A program made the translations under genes and the position numbers. Below, in pieces: positions 8,196 through 16,911 of a stretch of 64,000 bases of DNA (its first letter is position 1; the number at the start of each line of letters is the position of its first letter). The stretch is from Aureimonas sp. SA4125 (GTDB lineage Bacteria > Pseudomonadota > Alphaproteobacteria > Rhizobiales > Rhizobiaceae). The notes beneath the pieces were generated by a model. The model searched no databases, was not told the DNA's origin, and worked only from the letters and a program-made list of their open reading frames with translations. Where the stretch lies: NCBI RefSeq assembly GCF_019973775.1, contig NZ_AP025032.1, positions 1,922,001 through 1,986,000 on the forward strand. Reading direction: 5' to 3'.

Positions 8196-9056
8196 TTACG
8201 CGGCGGCCAGTCGTTCGAACTGGACGGGGCTGATGAAGTCGAGCGCGGAATGGCGCCGGACGGGGTTGTAGAAGCTGTCGATGTAGCGGCCGATGGCCGC
8301 CTTCGCCTCGGTCCTGGTCTGGAAGACGGTGCGCCAGACCAGCTCGGATTTCAACGTCTTGAAGAAGGTCTCGACCATCGCATTATCATAGCAGTTGCCC
8401 TTGCCGGACATCGAGATCAGCACGTCGTACCTGCGTAGCTCGGCCTGATAGTCGATCGAGCAATATTGGCTGCCGCGGTCAGAATGATGGATCAGGCCGG
8501 TTTTCGGGCGGCGCAGGACGAGGGCCTTGCGGAGCGCCTCGAGAGCCAACTCCTTGTGTAGACGATCGCTGACGGCCCAGCCGACGACGCGCCGGGCGAA
8601 CAGGTCGATGACGACGGCGAGATACAGCCAGCCCTCTCGCGTCCAAACATAGGAGATGTCGGCTCCCCACTTCTCGTCCCGGCGTTCGGTCGCGAAGTCC
8701 TGATCAAGGAGGTTCGGCGCGATCGGGAAGGCGTGCAGGCTGTCCGTCGTTCGCTTGAACCGCCGCTTCTGCCGGGCCTTGAGGCCGTTCTCGCGCATCA
8801 GGCGCGCTGTCCGACGGCGCCCGATAGCGATCCCCTCGGCCTGGAGTTCATGCCGCATGCGAGGACTCCCATAGGTGCCGTTCGACAACCGAAACGCCGA
8901 GCGGACATGCGCCAGAAGCACCATGTCGCGCTGCTGCCGGCGGCAGGCCGGTCGATCCTTCCATGCAAAATAGCCGCTCGAGCTGACGCCGAGGACCTTG
9001 CAGAGACGCTGGACGGGGAATTCTTCTTTCGCCGCATCGATGAGTTCGAACCTCAC
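8196..9056 (-). CDS. IS3-family transposase OrfB (type a, copy 1)
   Basis: A 286-aa catalytic subunit with an HTH_21 region, then an rve integrase core. The DDE triad is visible in GADISYVWTREG, HHSDRGSQYCS and YDNAMVETFFKTLKSE. Its start overlaps the orfA stop by 4 bp (ATGA), compatible with coupled translation or a frameshifted OrfAB fusion. Intact. Confidence 0.95.
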   Translation of the reverse strand: MRFELIDAAKEEFPVQRLCKVLGVSSSGYFAWKDRPACRRQQRDMVLLAHVRSAFRLSNGTYGSPRMRHELQAEGIAIGRRRTARLMRENGLKARQKRRFKRTTDSLHAFPIAPNLLDQDFATERRDEKWGADISYVWTREGWLYLAVVIDLFARRVVGWAVSDRLHKELALEALRKALVLRRPKTGLIHHSDRGSQYCSIDYQAELRRYDVLISMSGKGNCYDNAMVETFFKTLKSELVWRTVFQTRTEAKAAIGRYIDSFYNPVRRHSALDFISPVQFERLAAA

Positions 9057-9361
9057 CGACTTCCCTCCCGGGCGAAAAAAGCCATCGCCTTCTTCAGGAT
9101 GCCACGCTCCTGACGAAGGATCTCATTCTCCCGCCGCAGCCGCTTCATCTCCGCAGCCATGTCCTCGACGCGGTCGGGAGGCGGGCTTTCTATCAAGGCG
9201 TCGCGCCGCTTGTCGATCCAGCGCCGCAGTGTCGATAGCCCAACGCCAAGGTCCTCCGCGATCTCGCGCTGCGTCCGGCCGCTCGTCTCAACCAGACGGA
9301 CGGCTTCCTCCTCGAATTCCTTCGTAAATCGTCGCTGTGTCTTCGCCATGGAGTTCCTCAT
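9053..9361 (-). CDS. IS3-family transposase OrfA (type a, copy 1)
   Basis: A 102-aa DNA-binding subunit. The helix-turn-helix QREIAEDLGVGLSTLRRWI is followed by a leucine-zipper-like coiled coil (RLRRENEILRQERGILKKA). Start is at 9361, or 9349 at the internal MAKTQRR. It is followed by orfB with a 4-bp overlap. Confidence 0.94.
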   Translation of the reverse strand: MRNSMAKTQRRFTKEFEEEAVRLVETSGRTQREIAEDLGVGLSTLRRWIDKRRDALIESPPPDRVEDMAAEMKRLRRENEILRQERGILKKAMAFFAREGSR

Positions 9362-9420
9362 GCCTCATTGAGAACTCTCCACTTTTCCGGGGCAAGTCCA
9401 CAGCACGCAAGGAATATCTC

Positions 9421-9642
9421 ATGGCCGGAACGGTCGACCTCGTCCTCAAGTGGACCCTTGCCATCGTCTACGCCGCGATGGGCGCACTCATGGGCTCCGC
9501 CTTCGCGTTCGTGGCGGTGAAGATCGTGCTGCTGTTCATCGGAACGTCCGCCCTTTCGGCACAGGCGGTCCAGACTATCGTCATCGTGGCCACGATCATT
9601 TCGGCGCTCCTGGCGGCGATCGGGTTCCTGCGCCAGCGCTGA
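9421..9642 (+). CDS. Small two-helix membrane protein
   Basis: A 73-aa protein starting MAGTVDLVLK, just after the IS3 element. Two long hydrophobic helices are separated by a short loop (LFIGTSALSAQAV), and it ends in a basic RQR tail. No known domain was recognised. It converges on mntR, whose stop lies 4 bp away, and may originally have been the last gene of the zntA-SCO operon now separated by the IS. It could equally be expressed from the IS end. Confidence 0.55.
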   Translation: MAGTVDLVLKWTLAIVYAAMGALMGSAFAFVAVKIVLLFIGTSALSAQAVQTIVIVATIISALLAAIGFLRQR

Positions 9643-9645
9643 CGC

Positions 9646-10086
9646 TCACCTGCCGAGGTGCCGGCGGAATGCCGCAAGGGCCTCCGGACCGACATGGTGC
9701 TCGATTCCTTCGGCGTCGAGCTCGGCGGAGTCCCGGTCGACGCCGATCGAGACCAGGAAGTCCTGCACCAATCCATGGCGCGCCCGCGCCTGTGTGGCCA
9801 TCGCCTTCCCCTTGGCCGTCAGGAAGATCGAGCGGTAGGGTTCGCTTGTCGCCAATCCGTCCCGGACCAGTCGCTGAACGGTGCGGGCGACTGTGCCGGG
9901 CGAGACACCGAAGCACTCGGCGAGATCGGCTGAACGCGCCTCGCCGTGTTCGGCGATGAGGTCGTCGATCATCTCGACATAGTCCTCGGCAAGTTCGGAT
10001 TGGTGCGCTTCCCGGACGCGGGCGAAGCGTGCCGCCCTGCTTGTCGCCAGCAGCCGATCTGTCGGATGTTCCTGATGACTTCCCAT
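9646..10086 (-). CDS. mntR: Manganese-responsive repressor, DtxR/MntR family
   Basis: A 146-aa winged-helix regulator. The EDYVEMIDDL segment supplies the Asp/Glu metal ligands of MntR. The recognition region reads SADLAECFGVSPGTVARTVQRLVRDG. The C-terminal metal and dimer domain has the sequence AELDAEGIEHHV, i.e. the ExxEH ligand motif. It lacks the SH3-like domain of DtxR, as MntR does. It is divergent from mntH, with an inverted repeat between them, so it most likely represses mntH when Mn(II) is plentiful. Confidence 0.9.
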   Translation of the reverse strand: MGSHQEHPTDRLLATSRAARFARVREAHQSELAEDYVEMIDDLIAEHGEARSADLAECFGVSPGTVARTVQRLVRDGLATSEPYRSIFLTAKGKAMATQARARHGLVQDFLVSIGVDRDSAELDAEGIEHHVGPEALAAFRRHLGR

Positions 10087-10142
10087 CGACCTGACCTCCC
10101 TTATTCCTGCCGCTACACGGTACCGAAACTTGGGCTATGACG

Positions 10143-10167
10143 CAAAGTTTGTCACTGGACAACTTTG
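10143..10167 (+). promoter_or_regulatory. Probable MntR operator upstream of mntH
   Basis: The half-sites caaagttt-gtc (10143-10153) and gac-aactttg (10158-10167) form a near-perfect inverted repeat about 25 bp long between the divergent mntR and mntH genes. Its size and location fit a DtxR/MntR binding site. It sits 93 bp before the proposed GTG start of mntH. Confidence 0.62.
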
Positions 10168-10259
10168 ATGGCACAGGCGTACGCTCGCGTTGTCGAAGGA
10201 GCCATCTGTCGACACTGCCAAACAGCGTACCCATCGATCACATCAGCGAGGACGGGCCC

Positions 10260-11606
10260 GTGACATCCGACATTGTGGATCAGGAACCCCTGGGAGGGTG
10301 GCGCCGTTCCCGCGGCGAAGGCTCACTGTCTGACGTCAATCGGTCCATTGCGGTCAACACGTCGGGATCAAGCCTGCGAAAGGCCGCGTCCTTCCTCGGT
10401 CCCGGCTACCTCGTCGCTGTCGGCTACATGGACCCGGGCAACTGGGCGACCTCGATAGCGGGCGGCTCGAAGTTCGGCTACACGCTGCTGACGGTCGCTC
10501 TCGTGTCCAACATCATGGCGATCGTCCTCCAGTCGCTATGCGCTCGGCTTGCCATCGCGTCCGGGCGGGATCTTGCGCAGGCCTGCCGGGACGCTTTCCC
10601 AGCTCCCGTCGCATACGTCCTGTGGTTCCTAGCCGAGATCGCCATCATCGCGACCGACATCGCCGAGGTCATCGGTACGGCGATCGGTCTCAACCTCGTA
10701 TTCGGCATCCCGCTCGAGTTGGGGGTCCTAATCACCGCGCTCGACGTCTTTCTAATCCTCTTCCTCCAGAGGCTCGGCTTCCGCTGGGTGGAGGCGTTGA
10801 TCATCACGCTGCTCGGCGTCATCGCCGTCTGCTTCGGCGTCCAGATCGCGCTCGCCGATCCCGACTGGGGCGCGGTCATCCTCGGCTTCGCTCCCACGAC
10901 GGAGATCGTGACCAATCCGGAGATGCTCTACCTGGCTCTCGGAATCCTCGGCGCGACCGTCATGCCGCACAATCTCTATCTCCATTCCGGCATCGTGCAG
11001 ACACGGGCCTACGGAACGACGCTCCCGGAGAAGCGGCAAGCGCTGAAGTTCGCGACGATCGACTCGACGGTGGCACTGATGTTCGCGCTCCTCGTCAACT
11101 CCGCGATCCTGATCCTCGCCGCTGCCACCTTCTACACGACGGGTCGGACGGAGATCGCCGAACTCGGCGAGGCTCATTCCCTCCTCGCGCCCCTCTTGGG
11201 GCTTGCCATCGCCCCGACCCTTTTCGGCATCGCGCTCCTGTGCTGCGGCATCAACTCGACGGTGACGGCGACGCTCGCGGGGCAGATCGTCATGGAGGGG
11301 TTTCTCGACATCAAGCTGCCCGCCTGGGCCCGCCGCCTGATCACTCGCGGCATCGCGATCGTCCCGGCGGTGTCGGTGACGATCTGGTATGGGGACGCCG
11401 GGACGGGCAAGCTTCTCGTCCTCACCCAGGTCGTTCTCAGCCTTCAGCTTTCCTTTGCGGTCTTCCCGTTGGTGATGTTCACCGCGAGCCGCGAGAAGAT
11501 GGGCGACCTCGTCACCCCGAAGTGGTTGATAGCTATCGCTGTGTTCATCGCGCTCGTGATCGCGCTCTTGAACATCAAGCTCCTCGTCGACTTCGTGATG
11601 ACCTGA
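10260..11606 (+). CDS. mntH: NRAMP-family Mn(II) (divalent metal) importer
   Basis: An inner-membrane proton-coupled Mn(II)/Fe(II) importer of about 448 aa from the GTG at 10260. The frame is open back to 10137, but that would place the probable operator inside the gene, so the GTG is preferred. The first helix has YMDPGNWAT, the DPGN metal-binding motif; the sixth has [13 protein letters not shown] with the MPH motif. Eleven helices are visible. A long polar N-terminal tail (about 55 residues) precedes the first helix. Divergent from mntR. Confidence 0.92.
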   Translation: MTSDIVDQEPLGGWRRSRGEGSLSDVNRSIAVNTSGSSLRKAASFLGPGYLVAVGYMDPGNWATSIAGGSKFGYTLLTVALVSNIMAIVLQSLCARLAIASGRDLAQACRDAFPAPVAYVLWFLAEIAIIATDIAEVIGTAIGLNLVFGIPLELGVLITALDVFLILFLQRLGFRWVEALIITLLGVIAVCFGVQIALADPDWGAVILGFAPTTEIVTNPEMLYLALGILGATVMPHNLYLHSGIVQTRAYGTTLPEKRQALKFATIDSTVALMFALLVNSAILILAAATFYTTGRTEIAELGEAHSLLAPLLGLAIAPTLFGIALLCCGINSTVTATLAGQIVMEGFLDIKLPAWARRLITRGIAIVPAVSVTIWYGDAGTGKLLVLTQVVLSLQLSFAVFPLVMFTASREKMGDLVTPKWLIAIAVFIALVIALLNIKLLVDFVMT

Positions 11607-11609
11607 CGA

Positions 11610-11933
11610 TCAGGCCGGGCGAGGTGCGAAGAGGATGATGGCGGCACCCGCTAGGCAGACGGCGGCACCCGTGAGGTCCCACCTGTCGGGCTTGACGCAT
11701 TCCACCGTCCAGAGCCAGACGATCGACGCCGCGATGTAGACACCGCCATAGGCGGCATACGCGCGTCCTGCCGCTTCGCTCCCGACCAACGTCAGGAGAT
11801 AGGCGAAGGCAGCGAGCGCGAGCATCCCAGGCGCAAGCCAGAGGGCGGACTTGCCGAGCCGGAGCCAGGCCCAGAACGAGAAGCATCCGGCGATTTCGGC
11901 GAGTGCGGCGCCGACATAGACGAGGACGGTCAT
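11610..11933 (-). CDS. YnfA/UPF0060 small membrane protein
   Basis: A 107-aa protein with four hydrophobic helices in the pattern of the YnfA (UPF0060) family: [19 protein letters not shown] at the start, [12 protein letters not shown] in the middle and [17 protein letters not shown] near the end. It resembles small multidrug-resistance folds; some homologues export toxic compounds. Its start overlaps the stop of the nucleoside phosphorylase gene by 4 bp. It is the last gene of a three-gene minus-strand operon. Confidence 0.88.
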   Translation of the reverse strand: MTVLVYVGAALAEIAGCFSFWAWLRLGKSALWLAPGMLALAAFAYLLTLVGSEAAGRAYAAYGGVYIAASIVWLWTVECVKPDRWDLTGAAVCLAGAAIILFAPRPA

Positions 11934-12742
11934 CGCGGGACGCCGCGAGACGTCTCGCTCCATCCTCTCACGACCGACGCGAGAAGCGCCAGCGCGTCGG
12001 ACGTGCCGTCGGCCTCGCCCTTCTCGAAGTCTCCTTCTGCCTGCGCCATCTGGTTCGTGACGTGAGCAAAGCACAGTACCGGGCGGGCCCGCGCCGTCGC
12101 GAAGGCGTAGAGCGCTGCGGCCTCCATCTCGACGGCCGCGATCCCTTCGCCCTTCCTCGCCTCGATGGCGTCCACCGTCTCGCGGTAGGGTGCGTCGGTG
12201 GTCCAAGTCGCACCCTCATGGATGGGCTCGAGAAGGCCGGCGAGGTACGGGCCGATGCGGGCGAGCAGCGCGGGATCGGCGGCGGCGAAATCGGCAGGCG
12301 CCGCATAGTGGTGGCTTGTGCCCTCGTCGCGCAGCGACTTCGCGATCATGACGAAGTACGGCGTCGGTCCGAGCGGCGCGATCTGCCCGGCCGACGTGAT
12401 GCTGACGAGGAATTCGCATCCGGAGGCAAAGAGTTGTTCGGCGACGAGGACGGCGAAGGGCGCGCCGACGACGCAGCCGACGACTCCGATGGACGTGCCA
12501 TGGAGGTCGAAGACGTGAAGCTCGGTGTGGTAGCAGGCCCAGACCTCAGATACCCGGCTGCGGCCTTCCGCCTTCAGGCGGCGGACGATGTCTCCGTCGG
12601 GATCGAGGAGGCAGATCGCCGGGACAGAACCCTCAGGCAATCCCTTTTGCCGTCGCGCCTCTCGAAGCAGATTCTCGGGTTGGAAAACCGACGGGGCGGC
12701 AAAGGACTTGTTAGCTAGGAGCGGAGACGAAGGAGCGCTCAT
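11930..12742 (-). CDS. Nucleoside phosphorylase (PNP/UDP family)
   Basis: A 270-aa cytosolic enzyme of the PNP/UDP phosphorylase fold, which cleaves nucleosides with phosphate. Visible motifs are [12 protein letters not shown] near the N-terminus, [10 protein letters not shown] (phosphate/ribose site) and [16 protein letters not shown], the VEMEAA signature of uridine and purine nucleoside phosphorylases. It overlaps both the methyltransferase upstream and ynfA downstream by 4 bp (ATGA), so the three are translationally coupled. Base specificity cannot be set from sequence. Confidence 0.84.
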   Translation of the reverse strand: MSAPSSPLLANKSFAAPSVFQPENLLREARRQKGLPEGSVPAICLLDPDGDIVRRLKAEGRSRVSEVWACYHTELHVFDLHGTSIGVVGCVVGAPFAVLVAEQLFASGCEFLVSITSAGQIAPLGPTPYFVMIAKSLRDEGTSHHYAAPADFAAADPALLARIGPYLAGLLEPIHEGATWTTDAPYRETVDAIEARKGEGIAAVEMEAAALYAFATARARPVLCFAHVTNQMAQAEGDFEKGEADGTSDALALLASVVRGWSETSRGVPR

Positions 12743-13335
12743 GGCGTCTCCTCGAAGGTCGCGCCGTAGTGGTAGGGCGGCAGCTCGACGAGCCGCAAGC
12801 TTTCGAAGCCCGCGGGCTCGACGACGGCGCGGAGCATATCGGGCGACATCCGCATCTCCGTTCTCGGGCCGCGCAATTGCCCGAGGACCGGCGTCTCCTC
12901 GCGGGGACGGGCATGCCAGTTGACCACGCTGAACAGTCCGCCGGGCGCGAGGACTCTGCGGATCGCAGCGAGAAGGTTCGGCTGGTCCGGCACCCCATGG
13001 AAGGTGTTCGCCATCAGCACGAGATCGACCTTGCCCGGAAGGTGCCGGGCAACGTCCGCCGCGTCCGCCTCGATCCAGCCGGCCACGTCGGCACCGTGGC
13101 GGGCGACCTCGGCCCGGGCGGCATCGAGCATCGCGGGATTGATGTCGAGCGCGTGGACCCGGCCGCCGACGAGCCTTGCGAGCGGCGCGGTGAAGAGCCC
13201 GTCGCCGCAACAAAGGTCGAGGACGGTCATGTCCGGGCGGATGCCGATGGCGGAGAGGACGGCGGCAGGGTCCGGCCAAAGCACCGACCACCAGTCGCGG
13301 TCCGGCATTGAGGTGCCGGGAAAGACGGTCGTCAT
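12739..13335 (-). CDS. Class I SAM-dependent methyltransferase
   Basis: A 198-aa Rossmann-fold methyltransferase. Motif I is VLDLCCGDGLFTAPLA and motif II lies around HALDINPAMLDAAR, followed by DLVLMANTFHGVPDQPNLL and the APGG turn (RVLAPGGLFSVVNW). The substrate is unknown. It starts an operon with a nucleoside phosphorylase and YnfA. Its promoter region now abuts an IS3-family element (13416-14628), which may alter transcription. Confidence 0.86.
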   Translation of the reverse strand: MTTVFPGTSMPDRDWWSVLWPDPAAVLSAIGIRPDMTVLDLCCGDGLFTAPLARLVGGRVHALDINPAMLDAARAEVARHGADVAGWIEADAADVARHLPGKVDLVLMANTFHGVPDQPNLLAAIRRVLAPGGLFSVVNWHARPREETPVLGQLRGPRTEMRMSPDMLRAVVEPAGFESLRLVELPPYHYGATFEETP

Positions 13336-13439
13336 GGCAATCTCCTTTGCCTCTCGTCGCGCAGCGGATCGAGCAGGCAGAGGTGGCTCGGTTTGTCTGA
13401 ACAGGCTCGGCGGCCTGATAAGTGGATCGTCTGCCGGGT

Positions 13440-14264
13440 TTATGCCGCTGCGAGAAGCGGCTGGTTGAAGTAGGCGTGGTCCGGGGTCTTCCGGCCCAAG
13501 CTCGAGTGCGGGCGTCCGCCGTTGTAGAAGTCGAGGTATCGGGCGAGCGAGGCCCGGGCATGGCTGACCGTCTCATAGGCCCGGAGATAGACCTCCTCGT
13601 ATTTCACTGATTTCCAGAGCCGCTCGACGAAGACGTTGTCGCGCCAGGCGCCCTTGCCGTCCATGCTGATCTTGATCTCCCTGTCCAACAGGACCTTCGT
13701 GAAGTCGATGCTGGTGAACTGCGAGCCCTGATCCGTGTTGAAGATTTCGGGTTTCCCAAAACGGGCCAAGGCCTCCTCCACCGCCTCGATGCAGAAGTCC
13801 GCCTGCATCGAGATCGAAAGCCGCCAGCTCAGCACCCGCCGGCTGAACCAGTCGACGACGGCGGCGAGATAGACGAAGCCGCGGGCCATCGGGATGTAGG
13901 TAATGTCCATCGCCCAGACCTGGTTCGGCCGCATCACCGGCAGCTTGCGCAGGAGATAGGGATAGATCTTGTGGCCCGGCGCCGGCTTTGACGTGTTCGG
14001 CCGACGGTAGATCGCCTCAATCGCCATCCGCTTCATCAGCGTTGCGACACGCAGGCGGCCGACAACAATGCCCTCCAAAGTCAAGAGGTCGCGAAGCATG
14101 CGGCTGCCGGCGAAGGGATATTCCAAATGCAGTTCGTCTATCCGTCGCATGAGTGCGAGATCGGCGGCAGAGACAGCGCGTGGCAGGTAGTAGACGCTTC
14201 CCCGGCTGATGCCGAGTTCGCGTGCCTGCCCGGCAACCGGCAGAGGATGGGAGCGGTCGATCAT
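13440..14264 (-). CDS. IS3-family transposase OrfB (type b)
   Basis: A 274-aa integrase-core protein. DDE residues lie in WAMDITYIPMARGF, FNTDQGSQFTS and RDNVFVERLWKSVKYEE. Start at 14264 overlaps the orfA stop by 4 bp. Intact. Confidence 0.93.
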   Translation of the reverse strand: MIDRSHPLPVAGQARELGISRGSVYYLPRAVSAADLALMRRIDELHLEYPFAGSRMLRDLLTLEGIVVGRLRVATLMKRMAIEAIYRRPNTSKPAPGHKIYPYLLRKLPVMRPNQVWAMDITYIPMARGFVYLAAVVDWFSRRVLSWRLSISMQADFCIEAVEEALARFGKPEIFNTDQGSQFTSIDFTKVLLDREIKISMDGKGAWRDNVFVERLWKSVKYEEVYLRAYETVSHARASLARYLDFYNGGRPHSSLGRKTPDHAYFNQPLLAAA

Positions 14265-14575
14265 CGTCTTGCGCTCGGCAACAGTCCGGCCTTGTCGAGC
14301 GCGCCTTCCAAAAAATCGTTGGCCAATGTCAGCTCCCCGATCTTGGCATGCAGCGTCTTCACGTCGATGACTGGGGCGGCGGCGATTGCGGTCGTTTCTG
14401 ATCCGAAAACTCCGGCGGCGCCCTCCAGAAGCTGAGAGCGCCACTGCGTGATCTGATTGGGATGCACGTCGAACTGCTGCGCCAATTCGGCCAGCGTCTT
14501 CTCGCCGCGCACTGCTGCCAGCGCCACCTTTGCTTTGAAGGTAGGGCTGTGGTTCCGCCTCGGTCTCTTGGTCAT
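14261..14575 (-). CDS. IS3-family transposase OrfA (type b)
   Basis: A 104-aa HTH_Tnp_1 protein: SPTFKAKVALAAVRGEKTLA, then QQFDVHPNQITQWRSQLL as the recognition helix, then a coiled-coil tail. Coupled to orfB by an ATGA overlap. Confidence 0.93.
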   Translation of the reverse strand: MTKRPRRNHSPTFKAKVALAAVRGEKTLAELAQQFDVHPNQITQWRSQLLEGAAGVFGSETTAIAAAPVIDVKTLHAKIGELTLANDFLEGALDKAGLLPSARR

Positions 14576-14712
14576 CGTCTCTCCTGGTCGCGGCCATCCT
14601 GGCCGTCTTCAGGCAGACAATCCACTCAGCCCGCTGTGCAGATTTGCCGAGCCACCTCTGGCTGCCCCTTACGCTCTACACACGGCCGATCAACGGAACA
14701 TGACCGCAAGCG

Positions 14713-15156
14713 TCAGTCCCAATTCCACGCCAGCGCTCCGCCCGCGACGACAAGGTATCGCCCGAGCTTGCCGATGCCTACGAGGGTCGCGAACGGCACC
14801 AGATGCACCCGCAGCATTCCGGCGATGACGGTCAGCGCGTCGCCCACGACCGGAACCCAAGCGATCAACAAGGTCCAGAGGCCGTAGCGCCGGAAGAAGC
14901 CAGAGAAGCGGTCGATCTGTGCCGATGGGACCGGGAACCAGCGTCGATCACGGTAGTGCGCGAAGAAACGCCCGCAGGCCCAATTGGTGACCGAGCCAAG
15001 CGTGTTCCCGACGGTCGCGGCCGCGACGACGATCCATGGCTCGCCTGTCCCGCCGACGAGGAGGGCGACGAGCAGCACCTCGGAGGCGCCGGGCAGGATC
15101 GTGGCGGCAAGGAAGCCCGACCAGAACATCCCAGCGTAGGTCGCGACGTCACCCAC
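14713..15156 (-). CDS. YqaA-type membrane protein (DedA/VTT superfamily)
   Basis: A 147-aa protein with about four helices. The sequence GFLAATILPGASEVLLVALL followed by GNTLGSVTNWACGRF is characteristic of YqaA in the SNARE-associated/DedA (VTT) superfamily, whose members act in lipid or ion transport. The GTG at 15156 is preferred because it lies next to the stop of the upstream MFS gene (15149-15151). Upstream in-frame codons to 15183 would extend the overlap to 35 bp. Last gene of a repressor-MFS-YqaA operon. Confidence 0.8.
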   Translation of the reverse strand: MGDVATYAGMFWSGFLAATILPGASEVLLVALLVGGTGEPWIVVAAATVGNTLGSVTNWACGRFFAHYRDRRWFPVPSAQIDRFSGFFRRYGLWTLLIAWVPVVGDALTVIAGMLRVHLVPFATLVGIGKLGRYLVVAGGALAWNWD

Positions 15157-16531
15157 CCGCGGTTCCCGTCGGCCAGGTCGCATGATGGTCGTCGATCACC
15201 AGCGCATGGCGATGGCGGATCGGCTGGTGACGGTGCGGGTGGCGATGGGGCTCCGGCCCTTCCCAGCCCTCGTGCTCATGGGTGTGGTGCTCGTCGTGGA
15301 CATGGGGGGCATCATGCTCGAAGGCGCGGTGGACGTGCTCGACCTCGACGGGATCGTTCGCGGGCCAGAGGGTCAGCGCCGCGAAAACACCCGCCGCAGC
15401 GCCCACCGCCATGACGACGAAGGTCGGGCCGATGCCGATCGTGGCGCCAAGCCAGCCTGCGGCCGGGTAGGTCACGAGCCAGCAGGCATGCGAGAGGGCA
15501 AACTGCGCGGCGAAGACGGCGGGTCGGCTGTTCGCGTCCGAGGACCGTCGCAGGAGCAGCCCGCCGGGCGTGCCGATCGCGGAGGATGCCGCTCCGAGCA
15601 TTGCCCATAGCGCTAGGCTGCCCGTCCACCCGGGGCCGACGCTCGCGGCGACGAGGAGGCACGCCATGGCGCCCGCGCCCGCGATCATGACGGTGCGTGC
15701 CGCCACTCGGTCCAAGAGACGGGATAGGATGATCGCCACCGCCATGGATCCGAGGCCGTAGGCCGCGAACAGGAAGGCGACGTCGTCGTTGGTCCCTCCG
15801 AGCTGCGAGCGCACGATGACGACGGTGTTCACGATCACCATGGACCCGCCCGCGGACGCCGCGAAGGACAATGCCAAGAGGCCGCGCAGGCGCGGCGTCG
15901 CGAGGTAGAAGCGGATCCCGCGGGTCAGCTTGTCGACGAACCGTCCGCCCGCGGCGGCCTTGGCGGCGGGCAGCGCGACCGACACGACCAGCGCCGCCGA
16001 GGAGAGGAAGCCCATCACTGTCCCGAGGAAGAGCCAGTGAAAGGAGATCACTGTCAGGAGCAGCGCCGCCAGCAGTGGGCTGAACAGGGATTCGAGGTCG
16101 TAGGCAAGGCGCGAGAGCGAAAGGGCGTTCGTGTATTCGCGCTCGTCGGGAAGGATATCGGGGATGGTGCCCTGGAAGGTGGGGGTGAACAGCGCCGACA
16201 TGGACTGGAAGGCGAAGACGAGGACGTAGACCTGCCAGATCTCGGAGACGAAGGGCAGGACGAGGACGAAGGCCGCCCGCGTCAGGTCGAGGCCGACGAG
16301 CAGCGTCCGACGCGGCAGGATGCTCGTCAGGACGCCCGCGAACTGCGAGACGCCGACATAGGCGATCATCTTTATCGCCAGCGCGGTCCCCAGCACCGCC
16401 CCGGCGTCGGCCCCGGCGAGATCGTAAGCAAGGAGCCCGAGCGCCACTGTCGTCAGTCCCGTCCCGATCAGGGAGAGTACCTGCGCGGCGAAGAGGTGGC
16501 GGTAGGTGCGGTGGCGGAGGACGGCGAGCAT
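15149..16531 (-). CDS. MFS metal exporter with His-rich C-terminal tail (NreB/NrsD-like)
   Basis: A 460-aa major-facilitator protein with 12 helices. The last 60 or so residues form a cytoplasmic tail with over twenty histidines (for example HDAPHVHDEHHTHEHEG and EPHRHPHRHQPIRHRHA). This architecture matches the nickel exporters NreB and NrsD. The upstream repressor, of a family that senses Ni or Cu, shares its transcript. The nickel assignment is an inference from tail and context; cobalt or copper remain possible. Confidence 0.82.
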   Translation of the reverse strand: MLAVLRHRTYRHLFAAQVLSLIGTGLTTVALGLLAYDLAGADAGAVLGTALAIKMIAYVGVSQFAGVLTSILPRRTLLVGLDLTRAAFVLVLPFVSEIWQVYVLVFAFQSMSALFTPTFQGTIPDILPDEREYTNALSLSRLAYDLESLFSPLLAALLLTVISFHWLFLGTVMGFLSSAALVVSVALPAAKAAAGGRFVDKLTRGIRFYLATPRLRGLLALSFAASAGGSMVIVNTVVIVRSQLGGTNDDVAFLFAAYGLGSMAVAIILSRLLDRVAARTVMIAGAGAMACLLVAASVGPGWTGSLALWAMLGAASSAIGTPGGLLLRRSSDANSRPAVFAAQFALSHACWLVTYPAAGWLGATIGIGPTFVVMAVGAAAGVFAALTLWPANDPVEVEHVHRAFEHDAPHVHDEHHTHEHEGWEGPEPHRHPHRHQPIRHRHALVIDDHHATWPTGTAGG

Positions 16532-16575
16532 GCGTCAGGTCCTGGATGAGTGTGTGCGATGGCTCGGCAGGAAGC

Positions 16576-16842
16576 TCAAAGGTACTTCGTCATGGTCTTC
16601 AGCTCGGCGAGCTGGCCCGCCGCGTCCGCCTCGGTCGCGCCGACGAGGCAATGCTCGATGTGATCGCGGATGAAGGTGTTCTTCGCGCTCGTCAGTGCAT
16701 TGGTTGCCGCAGAGAGCTGTTGGGCGATGTCCGGGCAGGGCCGCCCGGCCTCGATCATCGCCGCGCAGCTCCGGACCTGCCCCTCGATGCGCTTCAGGCG
16801 CTTGACGATCTCGGCATGGGAATGGTGAGGATCAGGGCTCAT
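16576..16842 (-). CDS. Metal-sensing repressor, CsoR/InrS type
   Basis: An 88-aa all-helical repressor of the CsoR/RcnR family (start at 16842; an upstream in-frame ATG at 16878 would pass through the operator). The ligand positions read Cys36, His61 and Cys65 (AGRPCPD and RDHIEHCLVG). This is the Cys-His-Cys set of copper sensor CsoR and nickel sensor InrS, not the His-Cys-His-His set of RcnR. The N-terminus adds HHSH. Because InrS controls a His-tailed MFS nickel exporter and such an exporter follows here, nickel is the better guess. Probably autoregulatory through 16845-16861. Confidence 0.88.
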   Translation of the reverse strand: MSPDPHHSHAEIVKRLKRIEGQVRSCAAMIEAGRPCPDIAQQLSAATNALTSAKNTFIRDHIEHCLVGATEADAAGQLAELKTMTKYL

Positions 16843-16844
16843 GG

Positions 16845-16861
16845 ATACCCTACTAGGGTAT
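16845..16861 (-). promoter_or_regulatory. Palindromic operator for the CsoR/InrS-like repressor
   Basis: The perfect 17-bp palindrome ataccctaCtagggtat lies 2 bp upstream of the repressor start codon. Placement over the ribosome-binding region and the ACCC/GGGT half-sites fit CsoR/RcnR-family operators. Confidence 0.75.
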
Positions 16862-16911
16862 GGTACTTCGGCAGGCAAGGCCTGGAACGCTGCGTTGGCT
16901 TCTGGCTGACC

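Larger units (their letters stand above)
8162..9400 (-). mobile_element. IS3-family insertion sequence (type a), copy 1
   Basis: A 1239-bp element bounded by perfect 12-bp inverted repeats (tggacttgcccc ... ggggcaagtcca). The 3-bp sequence cag precedes (8159-8161) and follows (9401-9403) it as target duplication. A copy that appears identical lies at 46893-48131 in the same orientation. It carries orfA and orfB of an IS3 transposase. It landed between the SCO gene and a small membrane-protein gene without breaking either. Confidence 0.96.
13416..14628 (-). mobile_element. IS3-family insertion sequence (type b)
   Basis: About 1.2 kb. The ends are imperfect inverted repeats sharing agtggat(c/t)gtctgcc; the left end starts tgataagtgg and the right end is the complement of tgagtggatt. 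The triplet gcc flanks both sides (13413-13415 and 14629-14631), consistent with a 3-bp duplication, though the 3-bp offset in the left repeat makes the exact edge tentative. Single copy in the window. Confidence 0.85.

Noticed and set aside
15182..15610. A plus-strand frame opposite the His-rich MFS tail
   Set aside because: It arises from His codons read backwards (Met/Val-rich) and has no independent support.
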